From NCBI GenBank assembly GCA_914767715.1, contig OU612073.1:8804001-8868000 (forward strand): DNA of 64,000 bases. Direction: 5' to 3'. The position numbers and the translations under genes are program-made. This document shows positions 47,856 through 59,800 of this stretch, in pieces (within the stretch, counting starts at the first letter, position 1; every line of letters starts with the position of its first letter). The notes below the pieces were generated by a model, which worked only from the letters and a program-made list of their open reading frames with translations, was not told the DNA's origin and did no database searches. This stretch comes from Membranipora membranacea (taxonomy: Eukaryota > Bryozoa > Gymnolaemata > Cheilostomatida > Membraniporidae).

Positions 47856-48454
47856 CTTTCAGTTTTCCAGCATCATACAATCCATCAGCAAGGTAATCCA
47901 CCAGGTCCTCCACTTCCTTCTTAATTGGCTCAAGTTCATCTGTCGCAAAATAATCCTCGATCACCACAACACCCTGTATGTCGAGAAATTATATTGTATT
48001 ATGAAGGCCACATATACTTCGTAACACTGAGTACAGATGTCATTTTTGTTCTATTTATGTTAAGTACGACATCTGCATACTTTCGCATGTAACTTAATGT
48101 GTAAGTATAGCTCGCAACTACCAGACCAGGGGCGCAGTTGGCTTGGGGCCAAGTGTTTTGGGGCTTAAACTAATAGTTGCCAAAACACATCAACCAGCTA
48201 CTACTACACACTGGGTAGAAAAGTGTGGCTTGCGATCACATTTATCAATCTGCAATTCCTCAAAGAAGACTTCAAACTTGATAATCCCACTGATTAAAAC
48301 TCACCTCTCTAAAATACTCATCTATCTGTCCTTCACTGATCTGGCCAATCTTCTTCTCGGTAGGTTGTGGAGGTTTAGCCTTCTCGTTCCATACATCAGG
48401 ATTACACTGTCCTGTGTAACCGGGCCAAGTATTCTCTCCTGGATCTGGCATCAT
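47856..48454 (-). CDS. Phytanoyl-CoA dioxygenase-like gene, first two exons only
   Basis: Exon 1 (48305-48454) starts at ATG with an in-frame TAA upstream. It encodes 50 residues (MMPDPGENTWPGY...) ending QIDEYFRE at donor GTGAGT. Exon 2 (47856-47973, acceptor TACAG, donor GTAAC) continues in frame with GVVVIEDYFATDELEPIKKE and VEDLVDYLADGLYDAGKLK. The phrase Q-x-x-x-[YF]-x-x-x-G-[VF]-V-V-x-E-[DG]-[FY] is the usual N-terminal part of the PhyH family. That family consists of Fe(II)/2-oxoglutarate dioxygenases that hydroxylate phytanoyl-CoA or related substrates. The catalytic HxD...H exons are not found before the next PARP gene. This is probably a truncated copy carried in the tandem duplication. 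A long intron is the alternative. Confidence 0.65.
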
Positions 48455-49035
48455 GTGATTTGAGAGCTCCGGGAGTTACACTAGTGCTATGTTCAGTGCG
48501 GACGTGAGTGAAAGTTCTTGGTCACACCGGATAGCAAGGGCGTAAAGTTAAGTCCTATAATGCAGAATATAGGTATGTATCACGATTGCTTGGAGGTGTT
48601 AGAGAAAGTTTTGATATGGAATATTGCATTTGTTGTACTGAAACACTGAATAAACATCACATGTGGAGTTGAATTTCAAGGCGACAAGGAACAGTTTTGC
48701 CCTACCACCAACTCGACATCTCCTGAACTAAAACTGTAATACCTTATGAAATCGTCTGTATTTGCCAAAGGTCTACTGCACACAACCTACCTTATCTACT
48801 CTCAGGGCACAACGGGTAATGAAAGTAGTTTGATATGTACTATATGGCTACAATAAGTGAAATGAGAGCAGATGTCATTTTGTGCAGCCACGCATGAAGT
48901 TTTAGCAGGCACTCAGAATTTGGGTATTTGCCAATTTGGGTAATATATTGTCTCAAAATGACATGGTAATCCAAGTTTTAATATTCCACAAGCCTGCATA
49001 GCTAAAATTGATTAATCAAACTTTGTAGATAGTAC

Positions 49036-49145
49036 CTTCATGTAGGAAGTTTGTTTGACGTTCAGTTCCGAACATATATCCATATATCCATCACGAATCT
49101 CACATAAATTCTTCATCAGCGCAGTAACTTGGCCTTGCCAATGCA
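49036..49145 (-). CDS. Putative internal exon, unknown
   Basis: Acceptor AATTAG, 110 open nt, donor GTACT on the minus strand. Encodes 36 residues including GQVTALMKNLCEIRDGYMD. No family recognised. It may belong to the dioxygenase-like or PARP-like units on the same strand. Confidence 0.3.
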
Positions 49146-49853
49146 CTAATTAGTAAGTTATGGCCACCTGACTTATGAGAAGATAACTTTTGCTAGACTA
49201 GGAGTTGTTTGTGTTGTTCTGTTTTGACCATAAACATATAAATGTTTATGGTGTCAACACATCAGTTACAACACAGCAAGGCCAAGTGCAGTATAAAGTT
49301 CCCCTCTGCCTCTTTGAAAAAAGAGTAGCCAGCAACGGCGGGCAAGATTATTGGGTATCTACCCCACACCAGCCACCTGCGCTTAAGGGGCCCGTTGAAT
49401 GGGGCAGTCAAATAAGACCTAGTGTATAGAATAAAAAAATAATAAAAAAGTACATTGAACTAATACTTACTTCAGTGGAATAATAAGTTATCATAGGAAA
49501 AAAAAACAAATTCTAAAAAGAATCTTTTGAAGATCAAAACAAATCACGTCAAATCAGCTGTAATAATAAATTAGGATCTCATCAAGATTCTATGATCATG
49601 ACAAAGAAACCAAATTATTGTTACTTTATAAGCATTTCCATCCAGATTGTTACCACATGCTAAACGATTGATGAAATACCAAGCCACATCTGCTTGTATG
49701 AGGCTTCCATTTTGAATGTTTAGCAAAGATGTTTACATTCCACTGTAGGCCTACTGCTGCCGTACTATCAAAGCAATGTAAAGTCACAATTTGTAGATAT
49801 AAAATTGCAGGCAATTCAAACAATTTCACAATCAATCCAAGAGAAAAATCCAT

Positions 49854-52800
49854 TCAGTCAGTGATGTGCTTCCTAAACTTGATAACATATTCAGGATAGG
49901 CTGCAGCGTCATGATAAACTACGAATCTTGTTGGACTCTTCTCGTTATCAACAGTGGAGTGAAAACCTGCGCCTAGATTCTTCACTGTAACAGCCTTCGA
50001 GCCCTTCCGGTATTTCCCTTTCACCACCTTTGCCAATATTATATAGCAGTAGCCATCCTTATCCTCATCTGTATACTCAATAGAGTATCTGGATGTTTTT
50101 TAGTTAAAGTAGCTTCCTTCACCATACATAACAGCTATAAAATGTTACGTAACAGATTTTACAGCTTTCAGTGGACAAGCCGATTATATACATCACCCTA
50201 CATTCAATCAACAATGTAATATATACCAGCAGTATCTCCAGTAATTTTGATAAACCACATCTCAGAGAAGTGAGTACAATGAAAATTCCGTCATTGCTTA
50301 TGCAACACCTATGGAATAGCCAAAATTTACAGGGCTCTATTTTTACACACACAATCTAAAATTTAAAGACGCATTTCATTATATTATTCACCATATTGAT
50401 GAATGAACAATTCTTGATGCTGAACATGCTCTGCATTTAGGCATCAGAAAGAAATTAACGTTTTCCAAAGTAACAATATTGGCCAATGTAAGCCAGTGCA
50501 GGTTAATCTGCATCATAAATTGCATCATGTATTCCAGTAAATGCTATTCATGATTTGACCTAACCTCAATCCTTGTTTGAGTTATTTTTTAGCTGTCCAT
50601 TGTATGACAGTGACAAAAATGCATTATTCAATGATTTAAAATTAACAATGAACTCAGGTTGTTCTGAGCTGCAGAAATATGGATCACCATGGCTAGTTTC
50701 ATGGTGCTATTACAGGGCTAACCATTTTTTCCAGCGTATCCTCTGCTGAATTCACTTTTGCATATCTTGAATGTAGTTGTTGGGTCGGTTCCGTGCCAAA
50801 GTTGACGCTCTACCAACATAGACCCTTCCACTTCTCGCTGTACCTACTTTTTCTGGCTCAGGTACTGCATAAAAAGATGCTCATTTTGTATCCTGATTAT
50901 CTGAAATAAAACGATACTAGATTATACTTCTCCTAAAAAAAGTGATTAAAACATTGCTTGGTTGCTCAGCACAATTCGTTATAGGCCCATGGCCTGTTCG
51001 CTCTTCCATATGCTTAGGTGAACAGCAAATCCATCGGTTTTCATCAGACATATTAGTAGCCTTTGCTTAACAAATAGACACTTGCAGACCGGCCCCCCCC
51101 CCCCGTCCGAAATGATTGCTCGAAATATTTTTTAGCCGTTTCTATACCTATACTATTACTATACATGAACATGATGCGGTTAGACATTAACTGAGGATGC
51201 TGTTAGTATTCTTGGATATTTATTCAGATCAAAATGCATTGTGTCATAATTTTTTGCTGAAACCTGACCATGAAGACTGTTATCACCGAGCTGGACATTT
51301 TCTTGCTGATTCAGCCAACCACCAGTGCAGTGAACAATGTTTAGGTATGGCTCAGTCAGTCACAAACCAAAAATCATACGCACGGTTAGTTCACAAAATA
51401 AGAATGCTCTAAAACAGTATCATCTACAGCTCTCACTTCTAATATTGTTCCAGCTCCGCTTGATGTCATGCGGAAAGCTCGGGCTACCTTAAAATACTCA
51501 CTACTGAAATCGACTTTTACTTGAGCATATCCATTTTCCATTTTAGTCATAGCCCATGTTGATGGAAGCAAACTCCTGCTCTCATGTTCTTAAGTGTTAA
51601 AAAGTTTGAGTTTATTGATGTCGAAGCACACAGAAAGTAAATATGGCAAGCATCATTATCATAGCTATTCCTCCATCCAATAGGTTTGAAGTAGTAATGC
51701 ACAGACCCAAATCATGTCATGACTTATCCTGTGACCTGCTGGGGCCTCCAAAATTATATAATGAGGAAGTTAAAATGTGGTGGACAAAGTGGATTTGAAC
51801 ATTGGAGCGAACAACCATGACGAAAGAAACCTTGAAACCGTTTTGCACTTATTGGAGGTTGTCTGCATTGCATAAAACATCATCTCTACATTTACCTAAC
51901 TGAAGAAGAATCTCGTCGATAGTATTCCTGATGATTTTTATGCCTTCATGGGATCCCTCAGTCTTTATATTGTCTTCTGAAAAGCAAACCCTGCTTACAC
52001 CAACACTAGTGGCCTTCTCTTTGATATGAGTTTTCTATAGAAACAACATCAGTTTGAAAGGAGAATGATAGGCAAGGCAAGATACAGTTACCGATGCTAA
52101 ACCCTCATTCCAATGGAAACTCGATATGAGTAACTAAATTAATTCAACCAAAAAGGCGGCCAAAGGTTGTTCAGGGTAAATTAGTCTTCTAGTGTTAGTT
52201 GGATATCACAGATAAAAATCAATCCACGTTCAAATTGTAAAAATGATTTTCATATATTACGTGGGAGAAATAAAAAATTTTAGTATTCCACCCCAAAAAC
52301 AGAAATTACACGAGGGGTTCTATGAAACGCTAAAATTTACTGAGCATTTCTGAGACTAGAATTTATTCCCTCTGATTTTGCTATTCATTGATAATTAAGC
52401 GAGGATCCTTAAAAAACGAATGGGGGATATTCAGACATCTTGGCATCTGACTTACCTTCATTGAATATGAACATTTGTGGTGTGGTGTGTGTAAATATTT
52501 AAAATGCGAGCAACTTTTGGGCAAACTTGGAAAATCAAGGTGTTTATCGATTGATCGGAACTCACAGCATTTGTTATTCAGAACTTTTTAGGTTCACTCG
52601 ATCTAGCATGGGTAACCTGCATGTTTAAACCAGGGGTCAAATGTTCTTTTTTTGTAGTGCTTAGAAATGTTTTATTTCTAAAAGATGTTGGGAGACCCCT
52701 ACACTTCCAAATGATATTCAATCAAAGAAGTTCAGTCTGTTTGGTATCTTTCTGTCAATTTTACAAATTTACACTCGCCGTCGAGAAAGACTTTTAAGAA

Positions 52801-53430
52801 CCTTGAACCACTGCTGCCACACATGCAAATGTGTGCTTCTTGAATTCTGTATAGCTCGAAACTAATAAGATTAGGCTGCAGACTCAGCATTGTCACTCAA
52901 TAGGCAAATAATTTGCACAAACTGAAAGTCAAAAAATCAGGGCATGAAATTAGTTATCTACTGTATCATGTGAAGTAGTTACAGCCTTACTAGTGAAACT
53001 ATGAAGTCATCAGCTAGTGGTCAATTTCATATCCTGATTTTGCATATCAGTACTTGCTAATTATTTGCCCATTAGGTGAGAATTCTGAGGTTAAAGCCTC
53101 AATCAGCTATCTTGAAGCTTTAAAGAATTCAATGAGTCAATGAGTACAAATTTGCCTGAGTGTCAGAAGTAGTTTAATTCCACATCCTAGACGTGAAACG
53201 TATATTTTGGTTGAGAATCATCTTCATAGATATAAAACACTTTCTCGAGCAATACAAATTTTTCAAGGAGCAAGCTATACTCGCAGCATCAAAGCATAAA
53301 CTCTAGTATATTCATGATAGGCATCGCTTTCAGCATAACCCCATGCAAGTACCTGGGTTTCTGTAAGCATTAAAATTCATCTACATAGAGGGGAATAACT
53401 CCAGTCATCAGTTTGATACATGCGTTAAAA
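49854..53430 (-). pseudogene. PARP14-like copy 2, inactivated by three in-frame stops and truncated 5'
   Basis: The exons mirror the gene at 40221-46886: partial KH-like (53353 to about 53430), KH-like (51896-52034), linker (51437-51588), catalytic His exon (50723-50900) and catalytic C-terminal exon (49854-50134). Exon lengths are 139, 152, 178 and 281 nt, with splice sites and phases preserved. In-frame stops are TGA at 53377-53379 (a Trp codon in the open copy), TAG at 50844-50846 (after LFMQYLSQKK) and TAA at 50100-50102 (just after GSYFN, beside the catalytic Tyr). Upstream, homology ends in the KH exon where the satellite-flank module begins. The C-terminus (TRFVVYHDAAAYPEYVIKF) is well kept. 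It is a recent pseudogene. Sequencing error is unlikely to explain three stops. Confidence 0.88.
52035..53352. other. Intron of PARP copy 2; nothing else seen
   Basis: AT-rich sequence between the two KH-like exons. No repeat module or ORF of note. Confidence 0.45.
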
Positions 53431-53433
53431 TGT

Positions 53434-53803
53434 TTTTTTTTTCTCATGTCAATTATTGCTGCCTAATCGTTCAACGGGCTGCAACTTCATCATTTGATTC
53501 AGGAATATATTTGTACAACACATCAGAAGATTCCAGTATTCCAGTATTCCAGTATTCCAGTATTCCAGTATTCCAGTATTCCAGTATTCCAGTATTCCAG
53601 TATTCCAGTATTCCAGTATTCCAGTATTCCAGTATTCCAGTATTCCAGTTTTCCAGTATTCCAGTATTCCAGTTTTCCAGTGTTCCAGTGTTCCAGTGTT
53701 CCAGTATTCCAGTATTCCAGTATTCCAGTATTCCAGTATTCCAGTATTCCAGTATTCCAGTATTCCAGTATTTTGGCGAAGAATAGGACGCCGACATTTT
53801 GGT
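53434..53803 (+). repeat. Array left-flank module, copy 2, with minisatellite
   Basis: It begins at a T-run (TTTTTTTCTCATGTCAATTA) inside the remains of a PARP KH exon. It matches 30765-30946 and ends GACATTTTGGT, where satellite DNA takes over. The only large difference from the other copy is the minisatellite at 53529-53772. Confidence 0.85.
53529..53772 (+). repeat. 8-bp minisatellite (ATTCCAGT)~30
   Basis: About 30 tandem ATTCCAGT units with a few TTTTCCAG and GTGTTCCAG variants in the middle. Because 8 is not a multiple of 3, an octapeptide-periodic frame is open on both strands, which produces artefactual ORFs. Confidence 0.97.
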
Positions 53804-56800
53804 ATAATTTTGCAAATTTAAAGTCAGCTTAATTACCCCCCTATTAAACCGATGATTCCAATATTCTGGAATTAGAATAAGGCCGATAAGAGCTTGAACT
53901 GGTCGGAGTTTGATAAAGATTCAACAGAGTTTATATTTTTTGATGGTCCCGTATGGCATGTTTTTTTTAAGCAAAAGTGACCCTAATTAAAACAAACGCT
54001 GACGGAGAATGGAAACCCGCAGAGCCAAACGGTTTGCAGATTCGAGATAAGCAGGAGTTGCTCCTCATCGTGAGGTGAGTTAGAAGCAAATCTATTTTTT
54101 GATCCGAGCGAAAAAAAAGCGTGATACCCTCCCTTGGTATAATTTTGCAAATTGAGAGTCAGCTTAATTACCCCCCTATTAAACCGATGATTTCAATATT
54201 CTGGATTTAGAATAAGGCCGATAAGAGCTTGAACTGGTCGGAGTTTGATAAAGATTCGACAGAGTTTTCATTTTTTGAATGGTGGCGTATGGCATGTTTT
54301 TTTTAAGCAAAAGTGACCCTAATTAAAACGGACGCTGACGGAGAATGAAAAGCCACAGAGCCAAACGGTTTGCAGATTCGAGATGCGCAGGAGTTGCTCC
54401 TCATCGTGAGGTGAGTTAGAAGCAAATCTAATTTTTGATCCGAGCGAAAAAAAAGCGTGATACCCACCCTTGGTATAATTTTGCAAATTTAAAGTCAGCT
54501 TAATTACCCCCCTATTAAACCGATGATTCCAATATTCTGGATTTAGAATAAGGCCGATAAGAGCTTGAACAGGTCGGAGTTTGATAAAGATTCGACAGAG
54601 TTTTCATTTTTGAATGGTGGCGTATGGCATGTTTTTTTTAAGCAAAAGTGACCCTAATTAAAACGTACGCTGACGGAGAATGAAAAGTCACAGAGCCAAA
54701 CGGTTTGCAGATTCGAGATAACCAGGAGTTGCTCCTCATCGTGAGGTGAGTTAGAAGCAAATCTATTTTTTGATCCGAGCGAAAAAAAAGCGTGATACCC
54801 ACCCTTGGTATAATTTTGCAAATTTAAAGTCAGCTTAATTACCCCCCTATTAAACCGATGATTCCAATATTCTGGATTTAGAATAAGGCCGATAAGAGCT
54901 TGAACTGGTCGGAGTTTGATAAAGATTCGACAGAGTTTTCATTTTTGAATGGTGGCGTATGGCATGTTTTTTTTAAGCAAAGTGACCCTAATTAAAACGG
55001 ACGCTGACGGAGAATGAAAAGCCACAGAGCCAAACGGTTTGCAGATTCGAGATAAGCAGGAGTTGCTCTCATCGTGAGGTGAGTTAGAAGCAAATCTATT
55101 TTTTGATCCGAGCGAAAAAAAAGCGTGATACCCACCCTTGGTATAATTTTGCAAATTTAGAGTCAGCTTAATTACCCCCCTATTAAACCGATGATTTCAA
55201 TATTCTGGATTTAGAATAAGGCCGATAAGTGCTTGAACTGGTCGGAGTTTGATAAAGATTCGACAGAGTTTTCATTTTTGAATGGTGGCGTATGGCATGT
55301 TTTTTATAAGCAAAAGTGACCCTAATTAAAACGGACGCTGACGGAGAATGAAAAGCCAGAGAGCCAAACGGTTTGCTGATTCGAGATAAGCAGGAGTTGC
55401 TCCTCATCGTGAGGTGAGTTAGAAGCAAATCTATTTTTTGATCCGAGCGAAAAAAAAGCGTGATACCCACCCTTGGTATAATTTTGCAAATTTAAAGTCA
55501 GCTTAATTACCCCCCTATTAAACCGATGATTTCAATATTCTGGATTTAGAATAAGGCCGATAAGAGCTTGAACTGGTCGGAGTTTGATAAAGATTCGACA
55601 GAGTTTTCATTTTTGAATGGTGGCGTATGGCATGTTTTTTTTAAGCAAAAGTGACCCTAATTAAAACGGACGCTGACGGAGAATGAAAAGCCACAGAGCC
55701 AAACGGTTTGCAGATTCGAGATAAGCAGGAGTTGCTCCTCATCGTGAGGTGAGTTAGAAGCAAATCTATTTTTTGATCCGAGCGAAAAAAAAGCGTGATA
55801 CCCACCCTTGGTATAATTTTGCAAATTTAAAGTCAGCTTAATTACCACCCTATTAAAACGATGATTTCAATATTCTGGATTTAGAATAAGGCCGATAAGA
55901 GCTTGAACTGGTCGGAGTTTGATAAAAATTCGACAGAGTTTTCATTTTTGAATGGTGGCGTATGGCATGTGTTTTTTTAGCAAAAGCGACCCTAATTAAA
56001 ACGGACGCTGACGGAAAATGAAAAGCCACAGAGCCAAACGGTTTGCAGATTCGAGATAAGCAGGAGTTGCTCCTCATCGTGAGGTGAGTTAGAAGCAAAT
56101 CTACTTTTTGATCCGAGCGAAAAAAAAGCGTGATACCCACCCTTGGTATAATTTTGCAAATTTAAAGTCAGCTTAATTACCCCCCTATTAAACCGATGAT
56201 TCCAATATTCTAGATTTAGAATAAGGCCGATAAGAGCTTGAACTGGTCGGAGTTTGATAAAGATTCGACAGAGTTTTCATTTTTGAATGGTGGCGTATGG
56301 CATGTTTTTTTTAAGCAAAAGTGACCCTAATTAAAACGTACGCTGACGGAGAATGAAAAGTCACAGAGCCAAACGGTTTGCAGATTCGAGATAAGCAGGA
56401 ATTGCTCCTCATCGTGAGGTGAGTTAGAAGCAAATCTATTTTTTGATCCGAGCGAAAAAAAAGCGTGATACCCACCCTTGGTATAATTTTGTAAATTTAA
56501 AGTCAGCTTAATTACCCCCCTATTAAACCGATGATTTCAATATTCTGGATTTAGAATAAGGCCGATAAGAGCTTGAACTGGTCGGAGTTTGATAAAGATT
56601 CGACAAAGTTTTCATTTTTGAATGGTGGCGTATGGCATGTTTTTTTTAAGCAAAAGTGACCCTAATTAAAACGGACGCTGACGGAGAATGAAAAGCCACA
56701 GAGCCAAACGGTTTGCAGATTCGAGATAAGCAGGAGTTGCTCCTCATCGTGAGGTGAGTTAGAAGCAAATCTATTTTTTGATCCGAGCGAAAAAAAAGCG

Positions 56801-59800
56801 TGATACCCACCCTTGGTATAATTTTGCAAATTTAAAGTCAGCTTAATTACCCCCCTATTAAACCGATGATTTCAATATTCTGGATTTAGAATAAGGCCGA
56901 TAAGAGCTTGAACTGGTCAGACTTTGATAAAGATTCGACAGAGGTTTCATTTTTGAATGGTGGCGTATGGCATGTTTTTTTTTTAGCAAAAGCGACCCTA
57001 ATTAAAACGGACCCTGACGGAGAATGAAAAGCCACAGAGCCAAACGGTTTGCAGATTCGAGATAACCAGGAGTTGCTCCTCATCGTGAGGTGAGTTAGAA
57101 GCAAATCTATTTTTTTGATCCGAGCGAAAAAAAAGCGTGATACCCACCCTTGGTATAATTTTGCAAATTTAAAGTCAGCTTAATTACCCCCCTATTAAAC
57201 CGATGATTTCAATATTCTGGATTTAGAATAAGGCCAATAAGAGCTTGAACTGGTCAGAGTTTGATAAAGATTCGACAGAGTTTTCATTTTTGAATGGTGG
57301 CGTATGGCATGTTTTTTTTAAGCAAAAGTGACCCTAATTAAAACGGACGCTGACGGAGAATGAAAAGCCAGAGAGCCAAACGGTTTGCAGATTCGAGATA
57401 AGCAGGAGTTGCTCTCATCGTGAGGTGAGTTAGAAGCAAATCTATTTTTTGATCCGAGCGAAAAAAAAGCGTGATACCCACCCTTGGTATAATTTTGCAA
57501 ATTTAGAGTCAGCTTAATTACCCCCCTATTAAACCGATGATTTCAATATTCTGGATTTAGAATAAGGCCGATAAGAGCTTGAACTGGTCAGACTTTGATA
57601 AAGATTCGACAGAGGTTTCATTTTTGAATGGTGGCGTATGGCATGTTTTTTTTTTAGCAAAAGCGACCCTAATTAAAACGGACGCTGACGGAGAATGAAA
57701 AGCCACAGAGCCAAACGGTTTGCAGATTCGAGATAACCAGGAGTTGCTCCTCATCGTGAGGTGAGTTAGAAGCAAATCTATTTTTTTGATCCGAGCGAAA
57801 AAAAAGCGTGATACCCACCCTTGGTATAATTTTGCAAATTTAAAGTCAGCTTAATTACCCCCCTATTAAACCGATGATTTCAATATTCTGGATTTAGAAT
57901 AAGGCCGATAAGAGCTTGAACTGGTCAGAGTTTGATAAAGATTCGACAGAGTTTTCATTTTTGAATGGTGGCGTATGGCATGTTTTTTTTAAGCAAAAGT
58001 GACCCTAATTAAAACGGACGCTGACGGAGAATGAAAAGCCACAGAGCCAAACGGTTTGCAGATTCGAGATAAGCAGGAGTTGCTCTCATCGTGAGGTGAG
58101 TTAGAAGCAAATCTATTTTTTGATCCGAGCGAAAAAAAAGCGTGATACCCACCCTTGGTATAATTTTGCAAATTTAGAGTCAGCTTAATTACCCCCCTAT
58201 TAAACCGATGATTTCAATATTCTGGATTTAGAATAAGGCCGATAAGTGCTTGAACTGGTCGGAGTTTGATAAAGATTCGACAGAGTTTTCATTTTTGAAT
58301 GGTGGCGTATGGCATGTTTTTTTTAAGCAAAAGTGACCCTAATTAAAACGTACGCTGACGGAGAATGAAAAGTCACAGAGCCAAACGGTTTGCAGATTCG
58401 AGATAAGCAGGAATTGCTCCTCATCGTGAGGTGAGTTAGAAGCAAATCTATTTTTTGATCCGAGCGAAAAAAAAGCGTGATACCCACCCTTGGTATAATT
58501 TTGCAAATTTAAAGTCAGCTTAATTACCCCCCTATTAAACCGATGATTTCAATATTCTGGATTTAGAATAAGGCCGATAAGAGCTTGAACTGGTCGGAGT
58601 TTGATAAAGATTCGACAGAGTTTTCATTTTTGAATGGTGGCGTATGGCATGTTTTTTTTAAGCAAAAGTGACCCTAATTAAAACGGACGCTGACGGAGAA
58701 TGAAAAGCCACAGAGCCCAACGGTTTGCAGATTCGAGATAAGCAGGAGTTGCTCCTCATCGTGAGGTGAGTTAGAAGCAAATCTATTTTTTGATCCGAGC
58801 GAAAAAAAAGCGTGATACCCACCCTTGGTATAATATTGCAAATTTAAAGTCAGCTTAATTACCCCCCTATTAAACCGTTGATTTCAATATTCTGGATTTA
58901 GAATAAGGCCGATAAGAGCTTGAACTGGTCGGACTTTGATAAAGATTCGACAGAGGTTTCATTTTTGAATGGTGGCGTATGGCATGTTTTTTTTTAGCAA
59001 AAGCGACCCTAATTAAAACGGACGCTGACGGAGAATGAAAAGCCACAGAGCCAAACGGTTTGCAGATTCGAGATAACCAGGAGTTGCTCCTCATCGTGAG
59101 GTGAGTTAGAAGCAAATCTATTTTTTGATCCGAGCGAAAAAAAAGCGTGATACCCACCCTTGGTATAATTTTGCAAATTTAAAGTCAGCTTAATTACCCC
59201 CCTATTAAACCGATGATTTCAATATTCTGGATTTAGATTAAGGCCGATAAGAGCTTGAACTGGTCGGAGTTTGATAAAGATTCGACAGAGTTTTCATTTT
59301 TGAATGGTGGCGTATGGCATGTTTTTTTTAAGCAAAAGTGACCCTAATTAAAACGGACGCTGACGGAGAATGAAAAGCCACAGAGCCAAACGGTTTGCAG
59401 ATTCGAGATAAGCAGGAGTTGCTCCTCATCGTGAGGTGAGTTAGAAGCAAATCTATTTTTTGATCCGAGCGAAAAAAAAGCGTGATACCCACCCTTGGTA
59501 TAATTTTGCAAATTTAAAGTCAGCTTAATTACCCCCCTATTAAACCGATGATTCCAATATTCTGGATTTAGAATAAGGCCGATAAGAGCTTGAACTGGTC
59601 GGAGTTTGATAAAGATTCGACAGAGTTTTCATTTTTGAATGGTGGCGTATGGCATGTTTTTTTTAAGCAAAAGTGACCCTAATTAAAACGGACGCTGACG
59701 GAGAATGAAAAGCCACAGAGCCAAACGGTTTGCAGATTCGAGATAAGCAGGAGTTGCTCCTCATCGTGAGGTGAGTTAGAAGCAAATCTATTTTTTGATC

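Noticed and set aside
53430-53832. Overlapping ORFs of octapeptide repeats on both strands
   Set aside because: Produced by the 8-bp minisatellite, which is open in several frames; no start context or flanking coding sequence.
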